Source of the DNA: Anisodus tanguticus
Lineage: Eukaryota > Streptophyta > Magnoliopsida > Solanales > Solanaceae
Assembly: GCA_034509755.1 (NCBI GenBank)
Contig: CM067543.1
Coordinates: forward strand, 55,918,653 to 55,982,652
Reading direction: 5' to 3'
Length of the DNA stretch: 64,000 nucleotides
The notes under the pieces are model-generated. The model was not told the origin of the DNA. It saw nothing but the letters and a program-made list of their open reading frames with translations, and searched no databases. Made by a program: the position numbers and the translations under genes. Positions 1 to 12,180 of the stretch are shown one piece after another. Position 1 is the first letter of the stretch. Every line of letters begins with the position of its first letter.

Positions 1-1006
1 TCCTCGACCTCAAAAATGGTAATGATGCGCTAGCTGCTGGGTAAGATGGTCGTCTATAATATTGTAGCCTGGGCCCACATCTGAAACTCCTTATGTCACC
101 TATGGATCGAGCCCTCTTATGCTGGCCCTTATCACGTTCTCGATCTACCCGTTGTTGCCTCTTACGATCCTCCAAATTCTGTGCATAAGCCTGAATGTAA
201 GCAATATCCATATTTGGATTCAGAGAAGTCGTAGTACACTCGTTGACCAAGTACGACCCTAAGCCAGTAACAAACATATGTACCCGATCACTCATCTCCG
301 CTATAATCGTAGGAACATATCTGGCCAATGAATTAAACTGCAAACTATATTCTCGAACACTCATGTTGCCCTGCTCAGGACGTATGAATCTGTCCTACCT
401 GGCCCATCGAAGCTCGACTGGCAAAAAATTCAGTAAGAAGGCCTCTGAAAACTCTCTCCATTCTGCTGGTGGAGCACAAGGTCCCCTAGATTGCTCACAT
501 GTCTCATACCAGGTCACCGCGATATCCTGTAGTCTATAAGAAGCAAACTTTACCGACTCAGTATCGGTAGCATCTATCACCCGCAAGGTGCGCTATATCT
601 GATCCAGAAAATTCTACGGGTTCGCATTCAGGTCTGATCCCGTGAATACCGGAGGGTCTAGATTAATGAAATCCCTAACTATCACGCTAGCAACTCTATC
701 AGAAGGACTGAGAACCTGACGTTGGGCCTGAGCGGCCACCAATCGTGTCAATAACTATACAACACTTCGCATATCAAGATCCACATCTGGAGTATCAAGT
801 GGAGGAACTGGAGGTACCGCAGCCCCACTAATCAACTCCGATGATGGTGAACTAGGGGAATCAAACGAAGAAGTAACACCGTGGGTCTCACTCTGGCCCT
901 CACTAGCGGGTGGCAATCGGCTGGTACCTTTCCCCGCAGCCGTATCCAACACCCTTATACTCTTGAACTTCTTCCTTGTTGTAGGCATTTCTGGAATCAT
1001 AAACAC
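1..1006 (-). pseudogene. Ty3/gypsy gag, degraded, runs off left edge
   Basis: The minus strand encodes a retrotransposon Gag-like capsid region typical of plant Ty3/gypsy elements. Recognisable segments are RVIDATDTESVKFASYRLQD (586 downward), a WYETCE stretch, and VREYSLQFNSLARYVPTII near 370-300. The probable start is ATG near 988, followed by a Ser/Pro-rich N-terminus. The frame is broken by stops: TAG falls between DQI and RTLRVID near 590, and another after RWAR near 395. It is therefore dead. The PBS and LTR lie on its right, so the element reads leftward and its pol lies outside the window. The family assignment rests on recognised Gag motifs, not on a search. Confidence 0.8.
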
Positions 1007-1181
1007 GAGTCGGATTAGGAATGAAATGCTTATAACTCAGCTCTACTGCACGATTTATGAGATGAAAGAATGGAAACCATCCTTAAATGTCAGATAGCCT
1101 CATGTTTATAAGTATGGTGCACAACATACCCATAAACAAGACTCTACTAGACACGGTTTGTAAACTCCCTAGGACATACAT

Positions 1182-1193
1182 GCTTTAATACCA
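1182..1193 (-). other. primer-binding site, initiator-Met type, degraded
   Basis: On the minus strand the LTR end is followed within a few bases by TGGTATTAAAGC. This resembles the initiator tRNA-Met complement TGGTATCAGAGC, with substitutions. Its place between LTR and gag is as expected. Confidence 0.6.
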
Positions 1194-1198
1194 AGTTT

Positions 1199-3168
1199 TA
1201 TCACGACCCAAACCAGAGGGCCGCGACGGGCATCCGGACCCTACCCGCCGGGTACCACTCGCCATACATTTAACCTTTACCTGTAATTATTCGCGGCCAC
1301 AAGGGTCATCACTCAGTACTCTACCGACATATATAACCATAGAAACAGTAAATCAGAAATTCAACTTATATATATATACATACACCAAGGCCGACGAAGC
1401 CGTACATGACTACTACACACAAGACACATGTCTACAAGCCTCTAAAGAGTATGTGACATCAAAAGGTCGGGACAGGGCCCCGCCATACCCATATATACGT
1501 GCAAAAATATACCGTACCAAAATTAGACCGACACTCTGAAACAAGGGGAGTGCTCCAAAATCTGCTGAGTCAACAACCTACTAATGTGGATCGTCGCCCT
1601 GTCTACATGAACATGCGGGCATGAAACGCAGTGTCCCCAGAAAAAAGAGACGTCAGTACGACTGATGTACCGAGTATGTCAGGCATAAGAAAGATCATCA
1701 CAGAGATACATAATAATCTAAAACAGAAACAGTCGACAAAGACAACTGATAGAAACAGCCGACAACACCAACAACCGACAGAAATGGCTAACCAGCAGTA
1801 AATACCTCTGAGGGCCCTAATACATATGCCTAAATGTTATGCACAATGCAAATGCGGTATACATATAAATATTGGTCACACAATGGCATCTTCCTTCCCA
1901 TAACTGCCTCTATGGGCATCAATATTGGACTCACATGGGCATCTTTCTTTTTCGTGATATATGTACAAGCTGCAAGTAGTGACGCGTATATAACATCTTT
2001 CCCTTTTTAATTCATATCATATAGTAGTGTATATAACACATGTGGGTCCAGTGTAATATATGAATATAATGCAAATGAAAACATCCTAAGTGACATAATA
2101 TCCTTGTACCTTCGGCTAACATTGTGAATATCAACATATTTTCCATATGCCTCAATAAGGACTTAGGAACATATTTAGACATGCTTTCAACATAGGAATG
2201 AATAATAATAACATCCTTAACTACTAAGAGTAGAATAATTTATGAAACAATATTACAGTTACGTTTCGTTAAATGAAACATGCCAAAAGATGAAATAATT
2301 TGCCTTAACATACCTTGAATCCAAGCTTAATGCTCCATCAGCATAGCCTCTCTGACCATATCCATTAATGACCCCGTATTCACTTATTGTACTTGGAACA
2401 GAAGAGTTGCAAGTTATCCGCTAGGAAGATCCTCATTTGGTAAAGCATAGGGCACCACACTCCGACACGACGGTCGCCACCCCTGCTCTTTCTTTTTCTC
2501 TATACGAATTATTGGATCCCATTACTTGTGCTGAACTAATCTATTTGCATTCAATCTTTCTTCTATGATCCCTTAACTCGAAATTGAATTTAAAATAGAG
2601 ACTTCAATTATTGTTGTTGCACTTGTATCCTAGTACTAATACTGCTTCGTACGTTTTTTTGTTCAAACCAAAACTGAAATGAATTGTTTTAGTTACATAC
2701 AAAAAAAAGAATTTGGAATAGTCTTTGTGAATGATTCACGATTTGCTTCCCCCCATATTAGTATTAACTACCCCACTTCACTAGTTAATGCATAAGCTGC
2801 CACCCACTAGTCATTTTAGGCTTAGTCATTAGGTGCATTACTTAAGGCTTACACGTGCATAATCCCCACTCAACTTTGTCCCACCACTAAAATTAACTAA
2901 TCTCACAATTAATCAATTATACACACAATTAATTTTGTGATCCCAATTCACTTAAATCTTAATAACTTACGAGACATTCATATACTCAATGTCATTATTA
3001 ATCTCCATCGTCACACTTGTTACGTCCAAAATTATTTCGGGATTTTATCCTTTTATATACTAATCTCTTTATTAGCATACGTAAATATAACATAAATTCC
3101 CCGAGGCCCGGGTCTACTTGCCTACGTTTAGATGCTCAAACTATCGCCCAGAATTACGGGATGTTACA
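1199..3168 (-). repeat. 5' LTR of the Ty3/gypsy element
   Basis: On the minus strand this ~1.97 kb block begins TGTAACATCCCG (right end, 3168) and ends GGGTCGTGATA (1199), directly before the PBS. This is the expected LTR position relative to gag. The terminal CA has become TA. The second LTR is outside the window, so the outer boundary rests on the TG start and was not confirmed by LTR-LTR alignment. Confidence 0.6.
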
Positions 3169-5080
3169 GATAATTTCTCTTATTTTTATATAATTAGGGT
3201 TGGTTATATAAATTTTCTACATTCATTCGTTACTTTATCTTTACCTGATGTCTGTCAAATTTGAACTCGTAATATTGCTGTTGAGACTTTTAAATTTAGA
3301 GCCGATATCAAAGCATATATCATATAACCAAATATATGAACTAAAATCAATAATTCAATATATATGTCATGGTCACATAATCGAACTATTTCACTAACCG
3401 AAAATAATTTAATAGAGGGACATTAATTAATGAGGATAATAATATGCTTGGATAATTGAAGCTTTTCAAAATTCGTAATTATCCCATAAGATAATGAGTA
3501 GACTTTAGTTTACCACGTAAATCTATTGTTGGACATAATATTATATTTGTGTTCGACTTTTTCTCATTATTGGATTCAAAAGAGAAGACATAAATACTGT
3601 ATTTGAAACACTATTTCCTTAATCATAACACAATTAATGACATAAATGAAGGACTTCCATCTATATGCTGAAACCAATGGTATTTAATACTAAACTAAGG
3701 TATGCCACTTGATATTTATTGCAACACATACTTTGAAAATAAAATATTTGAAGGCGTCAAATAATTAGGTATACGAACGCCAGTAATTAAAGAAAATATT
3801 CAACAAATTAAGGACTTTGACGTTTTCTTTGCCCTCTCATGAATAGGTAGAACTAGTAATAAAGGGCTAGTTGATTATTCTAGAGGCATTCAAGTTATTT
3901 CCTGAATAAAAATACAGAATGATATACACAAATGTAATATTATATTGTTCACTTATTAATTATTATCAAACTTCAGAAGACTAACTCGTCTATTATATTA
4001 TTATGGTTGTTATACGACCATACTACCTAATAACGACAATTGCCTAAAGCGTATGTTATTTTGGGGAAATGGAACTACCTCGTCGTACCGAATTGACATT
4101 TTTTTTGTTTTTCATCGGCGTGCGGTATTGTATTAGGATTCAATTAAATTTGAATTTGCACGAAAAAATTTATATTCAAAGCGCACTCTAACAAAGATAA
4201 TTGTATATTATGACTCATAATGACATAAATAATCTCTTATATTTGGAAATAGATTCAAACAGTTCTTTAAATATATTTCTGAGCATTTTAATTCTTTAAG
4301 TTTTCTAAAAGTAAATAAATTTTATTTTTATCAAACTCTGGAACATATTTGTCAATGCATCATAGGGAACCCAGAAATTACTTTTTAAAACACTAATAAA
4401 TCTATCATGATTAGTGAGTTCAATGGAAAGGAAAAAAAAGTACCTTTTTCTAGCTTGTACCGTCAACTAATAATTTACTCACTTGGAGATGAATTCCTTA
4501 TAATTATTTTTTCCCCTTACCCAATAAAAAAACAAAAGAGAGCGTACATGTAGGGTGACATAAGACGATGAGCTGTTGACAGATGAATCTGTGACGATAG
4601 TAAAGATACAATGTAAACAATAATATTTGGGAAGACTAATTTTGTGATTTTTTATTTTTTATCAAAGAATAAATCTTTTGACATATGTTCTTCTAAAAAT
4701 TGATTTCCAAATTTGGTTGAGAGAGAGAAATATTTTTAATTTCTTTTATTAAAGATTGATAAAAATAATAGAATATTAGATAGTGTTTTGATAGAAAAAT
4801 TTATTATAAAGTTCGATACCATATTGATTAGAACAATGATATAAAACCAAGAGTTAATATAAAGTTGTTTTTCCCGCTTTAAGTGAAAAAGTATTTCTGA
4901 TAACCAGAAAAACATATTCTAATTCCAACCAAAAATGTTCCAAAGTTGTCGTCTACGACAATACGTGAACCAAAGGGGGAAGTGCTCGGATATCTAATTT
5001 TGATGTCGTCATTTAATTTGTGCTCGTGTTTTAAATATTTTTGCACGTGTATTTACTTCGGATAACTTCATACGTATGAT
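3169..5080. other. AT-rich intergenic DNA, nothing recognised
   Basis: No open reading frame of note, no RNA gene and no clear repeat boundary was seen. A short direct target duplication might lie just right of the LTR, but I could not define one. Confidence 0.5.
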
Positions 5081-5660
5081 GACTTGAAGTTAATTTTGAC
5101 AATATCTAACTTATGGCATAATGTCTGAAGTTTCATAGCCTTAAAGTTCAGGCACATATGTTTAGTCAATTATGCTTGAACTTCAGTCATATGTTGGAGC
5201 TCAGTCATTTTTTCCTCACTTCAGACGCATGAACTTCAACCATATGTGGTTGTATGGCTGAAGTACAACCATTTATGTTTAACTTTAGCCATTTTTTGCT
5301 CGAAGATTGAAGTTTAGTCATTTTTGTCTTACTTCAAACACATGCATTTAATAAGTTTTGCCTTAACTTCATCCATATGTTTTTGTCTGACTTCAACCAT
5401 TTTTTAATCGAAGGCTGAAGTTTAGTCATTTTTTTCCTGACTTTAGCCATTTTTCGCTCAAAAACTGAAGTTAAGTCATTTTTGCATTACTTTAGGCACA
5501 GATGTGTTTTGCCGATTTTGCCTAAACTCCAGCCGTATGTGGCTTAAGTGGGGTTGTTTTTGGCCTGACTTCAGGCAGAAATGTATGAACTTCACTCATA
5601 TGTCTGAAGTTTGATTTTGTCAAGTCTAACTTCAAACACAACATATCCGATGTGAATATG
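5081..5660. repeat. degenerate tandem array of TGAAGTTTAGTCATTTTT-like units
   Basis: About 15 imperfect repeats of a motif close to TGAAGTTTAGTCATTTTT alternate with GACTTCAGCCAT-like units. They appear in both senses, because CTTCA and TGAAG recur together. Spacing is irregular, roughly 30-60 bp. The block is non-coding and its family was not recognised. Confidence 0.6.
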
Positions 5661-5849
5661 TATTGATGTTCGGCCTAAAATGTTATATTTATTCATTGTT
5701 TGCCTCATATTTTATTATCTTTAATTATTTTTTGAGTATTAATTATAATGATTTGTACCTAATATTATATTTTTACTATGTAGAAATAAAGCGGTGTAAA
5801 AATGAGATTTAGAGCATTATTGAATAAAAACGAGAGAAAAAGAAGGGGG

Positions 5850-7010
5850 ACAAATTGGAGACATCATGATAGCCCAATTATTTGGTACTTAATGTGCAAT
5901 GATTGAAGTACTAAATGAAGTTAAAGAAAGCAAAGGGAAAGAATTGAAAAAATCAAAGTTTGATGCGGTACCTGGGCAGACATGCGCTCAGTGTGCGCCG
6001 CGCACACAACGCGCGTTATTGGGCTGCAGAAGTTTTTGGCTTTGTACGTTGCATGCATGACGCGGGGCTGGCGCGGAACCCGCTATTTTTCCCGATCCAA
6101 GTTGGATTTGATTTTTAAAAAATTCAGGCCTTTTGGTACCCTATAAATATATATGTTACACAATTTTAACGGAACTTTGGACCTAGAGAGAGCTTGGAGC
6201 CGCCGCGGAGGTCGTAATTATTGAGTTTTATCTTTTTTTCTTTTTAATATTTTTTTTTACATTTTTATTCGGATGATTTATTATTTTTCCTCCATGTATA
6301 TGTGGAGATAAACTCTTTAGTTCTAGGATTTTAACGCTATCATGAAAGTTGACATTTGATTATCGTTTATATCTATTGGTTTTTCATCTTTGGGTTATTT
6401 ATTTATTCTTGGTCTTAATTGTTTGATTATTTGACGAAATAGTTGAACACTATCTGTGGCGTGTAAATTGAACTAGGGATAGAGAATTTGAATGTGTAAT
6501 AAATTAAATAGAGCTTGTTCGAGTAATCGTTTCGCTGATGAGGATAGGAATATACCCTTTAGACTCGCTTAATTGAATACGGAGATTTAAATGCGTTCTT
6601 GTTATTTTCTTATGGCCATAGGAATATAGGCGTTGGAGTAGCTTGAATAGACTTGTGAGCAACTCGGAAGATACTCATAAAGTAAATATTAACCCGTCAA
6701 CTAGTAACCCATGAAATAAAATAGGTATAACGATTGGAAGACTCAATTGAATTGTTAATGGTCAAAGTCCTAGATCTATCACTTCTCTGATAAAAATCCG
6801 ATCTTTCTTGGTTAAAGGTCATTATTTGTTTTCTTTTATTTTTAGTTAGTTATAATTATAATTTTGGATTGTATTTCTTGTATAGATAATTAGCATTAGT
6901 TTAACTTAGTAAATAGTTAATCACAAGTTATGTGGGTACGATATCTAGACTTCAATCCTATATATTACATGTACGACCGCGTATACTTGCATGTGCGTTT
7001 GGGAGCAACA
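5850..7010 (+). repeat. probable LTR of an Athila/LARD-like element
   Basis: The right end is set by CA at 7010, followed immediately by a leader containing a tRNA-Asp-like PBS. A GC-rich block at 5975-6080 (CGCGCGTT, GACGCGGGGC) is followed by a TATA box (TATAAATATATA, near 6142) and a likely transcript start region. Such a layout is usual for U3-R in these elements. The left boundary is uncertain because no second LTR was found in the window. Confidence 0.5.
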
Positions 7011-9100
7011 AGTTTTTGATGTCGTTGCCGGAGATTTAGAAATTAATTGTTTATCTATATTAGACTTTTTTTGTCTATTCAATTTTTTTTTTATTCTTAA
7101 TTTAATATTTTGATCATCTTTCTTGACATGACATCTTGGAATAAAAATAGATTGAATATTGATTGTTCTTATTTTGGTGTTTCTTGTTGGATTTGTGGAG
7201 GACCCCACATGTGGTCACATTGTCATAATAATTCCGAAAATGGGTTGTGCGCACCTCCCCAATCCTTTGAGTTGAATATTTGTAGTATATGGGGTGATCA
7301 AGACAGTTATTAAAATGGTTTTCCTAACTCTTATTGCCATCTCCGAGGCCCTATTACCATTCTTCTGTTGTTTGTGATGTTGACAGGAGTAATGAAGTGA
7401 AGGATGTGAAACGTCTTGCTAGGGATAGCCATATGGCAAAACAAATAATGGAGCAACAGTTGGAGCACAACGCATTAATATGGAAAGTCATAGAGAGGAT
7501 TCGTGCCAAACTCACAGAGATGCAAGCCGAGGCTGAAATTTGTAATGATCTGCACGTTACAGGCTTAGACAATACCCAAGATGAACCTCAAACAGAAGAA
7601 GAGAGTGAGTGCTTGCAAGGAGATATCTTTAATGAAGCAGAGATAGTGGGCCAATCTTGGCTAAATGAACAAGCTCAACAAATGAAATTTCATGGGTTTC
7701 TTCGTGATGGTCTTACAAACATGGTGATACAACTGATAGAAGACAGGGCTAAGCTAAGACAAGAGATAGATCAATTCGGCTTAGATATCCATGACCAACA
7801 GGCTCAATTGAATAAAAGGTTGAGGCGTCTAATGCCCAACCACTAATTATTGTGGATATTGGCCAACTTGTGAAGCGAAAAGAGGAGCTCCATCCATTAT
7901 ATAAAAATATTGTTGATGATGCCAATGTTGAGGAGGTGTACAAAAGTGGGGATGTTAAAAATAATGCAGTTTTAGAGTTGGGATGTGTTGGTCCTCATTC
8001 TAAATATTTTTCTACACTATGTTTGGTTAGCGACATGAAAATCGAGCCTTCAAAGTCTTTGAAAAAATGTATAGATGAGGAACAAGACTCTTACATTCTA
8101 AAATTTGCCACACCGACAAGACAAAACGACATTCCTCACTTAAGGGCCAAGAAGTGCAAAATGCGACACCTATTTCTTGGCTCCTTTATTTTCACACCAC
8201 CGCCCCAGGAGCGTGACAGAAAATTTGATGCGAAATTGGGGGCGCAATTTATATCGTCAAAGTGGAAGAAAAAGTGGTGAAGGTGATGGCGTCGTGCCGC
8301 GACGTTAAATCAGGCGCTTATTTGGAGGCAACCCAATGTGTAATAATTTTTTACTTTTAAGTTTATAGTGTTATGTTTTGTTTTGTATTTTTTATATTTT
8401 CCATATTAGGGAAAGTCTGAGTACCCGAAGTTGAAGTTGAGGAGCATGTTTGAGCTTTAGTGTGGAGTTGGCCCGACCCTTGATGTTGAGGATTATGCTG
8501 CTAGCTAGGCCCTAGAGGCAGGGAGTATTTCTTACCTTGCTTTGTTTTATGTTGCTTGTAGATGCATTGAGGGCACTGCATGTCTCAAGTGTGGGGTGAA
8601 AAATACGTTCACGTGTATTATAAATTTTTTTAGGTTAAGGGTGATGAAAAATATGTCATAGGATTGTTTTTGTAGTTTTTGAGTCTTAGAAAAATAATCA
8701 GAAAAAATGGAAAATTTCAAAAAGATTTTTGTTTCTTTTATTTTCTTTAGTAGCTTCTTAAATCCCTCATTAGTGGCATACATCACCTGCCCCCTTGGGT
8801 TTTCTTATGATCTTGGTTCTTTTCCGAGGGGAACCTTTGAACCGGATATTTTTTTTTTAAAAAAAATTAGGATTAATTTTTTTAGGAGTATTAAAGGAGA
8901 GAGAAGAAAAACCTTTGTGACTTATTTGATACTGGCATATTTAGGCTTGAGCTTGAGTATTACTTTTCTTTGAGTGCTTGAGTCAATTTAGAATAGCAGA
9001 CTTTCTAACACCTAGGCTCAGGGTTGTGACTCTGTATATAGCTTTTTCTTATTTTGTAGTTCGCTATGACCATGTTTGTCTTAGAGTAGAATTGATCCAT
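7011..9100 (+). mobile_element. internal region of a decayed Athila/LARD-like LTR element
   Basis: The PBS-like sequence at 7018-7035 (TGATGTCGTTGCCGGAGA) matches the tRNA-Asp type seen in Athila/Tat elements. A zinc-knuckle-like CWICGGPHMWSHC (C-x2-C-x3-H-x4-C) is encoded near 7180-7220. Open frames at 7334-7846 (170 aa, charged, helical) and 7852-8280 (142 aa) follow but match nothing I recognise. The stretch around 8293-8338 (GACGTTAAATCAGGCGCTTA, then GGAGGCAACCC) and the TGCATTGAGGGCACTGCATG region near 8561 are phrases typical of the 3' side of Athila-like elements. Reverse transcriptase and integrase are absent, so this is a deletion derivative or non-autonomous element. Confidence 0.55.
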
Positions 9101-9391
9101 CTTGATTGATACTTGTGCCATGTGTAGTGAGGATTTTCTACATATAATTCATGTTTTGCATCTTAGTCTATAACTTGTCCTGCATGTTATTGCAGCGAAA
9201 TAAAAAGTGTTGCTCTTTTTAGAAGATGATGATAGACTTTCTTTGATCATGTGTAGAAAGGAAGTGACCCGTGAGTATCTTCTATTGATTAACAAACTGG
9301 GAAACATAGCTCGCTCTTCCTTTGCTTTGGATCTTCGGTAACTGGAGCATCCATAATAAAGCGGGGTCTCTCCTGTAGCTTTTCCTTTTTC
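9101..9391. other. unassigned spacer left of the plastid fragment
   Basis: A minus-strand open frame of 90 codons (9149-9421) covers this region but overlaps the plastid rRNA fragment and resembles no family I know. I regard it as fortuitous. Confidence 0.4.
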
Positions 9392-9520
9392 GAAGATGAA
9401 CGGGGCTAAGCGATCTTCCAAAGCTGTGGGATGTAAAAATATATCGGTAGGGGAGCGTTTCGCCTTAGAGAGAAGCCTCAGCGCGAGCGGTGGTGGACGA
9501 AGCGGAAGCGAGAATGTCGG
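9392..9520 (+). pseudogene. nuclear copy of plastid 23S rRNA fragment (NUPT)
   Basis: About 128 bp follows the bacterial/plastid 23S rRNA sequence closely: GAACGGGGCTAAGCGATCT, GCTGTGGGATGTAAAAAT, then GCGAGCGGTGGTGGACGAAG and GAGAATGTCGG. A few substitutions (for example GATCTTCC for GATCTGCC) mark it as an old transfer. The match begins and ends abruptly inside the gene, so no functional rRNA is present. I identify it from memory of the conserved rRNA; a plastome alignment would confirm it. Confidence 0.85.
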
Positions 9521-9889
9521 GTGACATACATCATTTTAAAATACAAATAAAAGATAACGAGAGTCTGTGCAGAGTAATGAATGTGCTTCAAAACTAGGGA
9601 TGGGGATTTGCGTGAGCAAGACATAGATAATTATATATATTCAAACACATGTCATATATTTATTGATTTGATGTAAACACCCGGTGTGAATAAGTTTTTA
9701 CCGGGTAATAGATCGCCCGATTAGTTGAAATGTGAACTCGATATTTCAGGGCAAGTTCAGGGTGAAAACATGTATTTTGCCTATATCTAAAGTAAATGAT
9801 GATATCAAATAAACTGCCTTGTATATCATTTTGGGGAAACAACACTAATGTCCCTAAACACAAAATATTTACCCCTTTTACTTTTCATA
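9521..9889. other. intergenic, nothing recognised
   Basis: AT-rich sequence with no credible gene. A small minus-strand open frame at 9660-9863 shows no family features. Confidence 0.4.
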
Positions 9890-10290
9890 CCCCCAAAACT
9901 ATTTATCCTTAGTACCACTTGTAGTTTTTGTAGGTAATTGTCTCTTTTTTCTTCATTTCTTTTTTATTTCTCTGCTTCTTTTCTTTTTTTCTCCTATTTT
10001 CTCTCATTTTTTTGTTTCATTTTTTTCCATTTAATTCTAATTTCTTTCTTTTTCATTTTTTATTTCTTTAGTACTTGTTCTTTTTAAATTTTTTTATTTC
10101 TTTTTATTTTCTTTTTTATCTCCATAATATAATTTCATTCACTTCTTTCTATTTTTTTAATTTCATGTGATTTTTTTTTCTCCTTTTTAAATTTTATATT
10201 TTCTATTTTTTTTTTTCATAATCTAATTCTATAAACCTTTTGGCTCCTTTATCCTTTTTAATAAAATGGATAACTTATATATTATCATTT
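9890..10290 (+). repeat. pyrimidine (T/C)-rich low-complexity tract
   Basis: Long runs of T broken by C, such as TTTTTTTCTCC, dominate about 400 bp of the + strand. It has no coding potential and looks like simple-sequence expansion. Confidence 0.7.
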
Positions 10291-10365
10291 CTATTTATTT
10301 TTATTTTTTATATCGCAAAAAATAGTATATCAAATCAATAGCAGTTTAAGTGTATTGTTGCAATA

Positions 10366-11400
10366 TACTATGATACCCACATGGTATCACACATGACTGG
10401 CGGTTCATTCCTTAAAAAAACTTAATCCTCGATGATACAAATTTGGTATATATCATATACGGACAAAGTATCATAGAGGACTGATTCATTCCTTCAAGAA
10501 AAATACAACTCAATTCTTTCTGATACCCACATGGTATATATCATATACTACAGAGTATTATAGAAAGTTGATTCATTCGTTAAAAAAAATACTACTCAAT
10601 CCTCTATGATACCTACGTGGTTCATCATATACTCATATGGTATCATGAAGGATTATGTAAGTCCTTGATTAAACAGTCCCCCGATCCTCCATGATACCAT
10701 CATGGTATAAAAATATACTGAGATGGTATCATGGAGGACTTCTTACGTCCTTCACATGTGTCAGCAGTCTTGCATGATACCATCATGGTATATACCATAT
10801 ATTGAAATGGTATCATGAAGGTCTGCATATACTATGATGGTATCATGAATGACTGCTTCAATTATTCAAAGAGAGTCCTTCATGGTATATAAATCTACGC
10901 AGATGGTATCATGGAGGACTGCTTAATTCCTTCTATGACATTTTTCAATTCTCCATGATACCATTTGCGTAGATTTATATACCATGATAATATCATAAAT
11001 GACTCTCTTTGAATAGAGCGTTGGTTTATTCCTTCAAATAAACACAACTCAATTATCTATGATACCTACATAGCATATATCATATACCAATATGGTATTA
11101 TGAATGACTGACCAACACATGATATATCATATGCTGAAAAGATATCATAGATGATTGATTCATTCCTTCAAAAAACGAGCTCAGTCATCTATGATCCTCA
11201 CATGCTATATATTATATACTGACAATGTATCATAGAAATTGATTCACTTCCTAAATAGTCTTCTATGATACCCACATAATATATAGTATCACATATTGAC
11301 GGGGTATCACAAAGGATTGATGACAGATTCGTTCAAACATTACTCAGTCCCTGTGATGCCCACATGGTATATATCATCTACTAACAGGATATATGTATGT
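10366..11400. repeat. array of ~85 bp palindromic units (TGATACC...GGTATCA)
   Basis: Each unit has a left half like CCTCTATGATACCCACATGG, a centre TATATATCATATACTGA, and a right half like GGTATCATAGAGGA, so each can fold on itself. TGATAC of successive units begins at 10433, 10521, 10607, 10692 and 10775, giving periods of 83-88 bp. About 11-12 units are present, linked by GATTCATTCCTTCAAAAA-type spacers. Units differ by many substitutions, so the array is old. It is not coding. Confidence 0.8.
10862..11014. repeat. large inverted repeat inside the palindromic array
   Basis: The left arm 10862-10915 (ATTCAAAGAGAGTC to ATGGAG) is the reverse complement, with small gaps, of the right arm 10950-11014 (CTCCATGAT to CTCTTTGAAT). 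The loop is about 34 bp. A transcript would form a hairpin with arms of roughly 55-65 bp. Confidence 0.7.
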
Positions 11401-12040
11401 CCTAATTTTACTTCTGTAAAAATTATAAAAAATAAACTCATATTTTAAATATAAATTTTGTTTGAATATGCAAAATAATAATTAAAAAATTGTATTAAAT
11501 TAGATTTTAATAAGAAAGCTACTGAATTTAATATTTTTAATTACTTCTTATTGTAGTTAAATTACTTAATTTATTATATTTTCATTAATCTAAAAATAAT
11601 ATTTTTATCTTAAAAAAACAAAAAGAGAAAAGGATAAAAAATAAGAAAAAGACAAAGTAATTACAGAAGTCAATTGTAAGCCTATGGGCTCATTTAGAGA
11701 GGCATACAATACGAGTAATCTCTCGACTTGGGCCAAATTCTAAAAGAGGCCTGATTTCTAGCCTAGTCATATACACAGACTAAATGCATCAATTAGGGTG
11801 TATGAAGCTTGAGTTGGACAATCGAAAATTAGTTGAATCAAGATGGAATAAATCATGATCCAACTTCAATCAGATTTTGACTTTACATCCCATAACACAA
11901 AAATAGTCCCAACACTGCTCAATAACTTAATCAGGCCCAATAAAATCACATAATTTCAAAGTAAAATTTAATTTATCTTAATATTACTTATCAACACTTA
12001 GAGGCATCAACTCTATTAACGAATATTCTCCGAATATTCA
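11401..12040. other. AT-rich intergenic, nothing recognised
   Basis: No gene, repeat boundary or RNA signal could be supported here. Confidence 0.4.
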
Positions 12041-12180
12041 CAGTATATTTTGTAATTATGATATGTGTATATTTAAGGTAACCTAGGATTCTTATTGTAT
12101 TAGGAATCAACTTCTGTGCAATTATATATATTGTGATTAATGAAAGAAATTCCTAAGGGAGTTTATTTCAATCTTACAAA
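12041..12180 (+). repeat. LTR-like fragment, same family as 55975-56150
   Basis: The block contains GTATTTTGTAATTATGAT-like sequence, then GATTCTTATTGTATTAGGAA, CAATTATATATATTGTGA and TAATGAAAGAAATTCC. The same order is found at 55975-56150. The pattern (short region, TATATATTGT, AATGAAAG near the end) resembles the 3' part of small copia LTRs such as the one ending at 27109. No element body follows. Confidence 0.5.

Noticed and set aside
9149..9421. Minus-strand 90-codon frame as a gene
   Set aside because: It overlaps the plastid rRNA fragment and has no family features.
10366..11400. Regular spacing that could suggest a CRISPR-like array
   Set aside because: Repeats are degenerate, palindromic and in plant nuclear DNA with no cas genes. 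The spacers are themselves part of the repeated unit.
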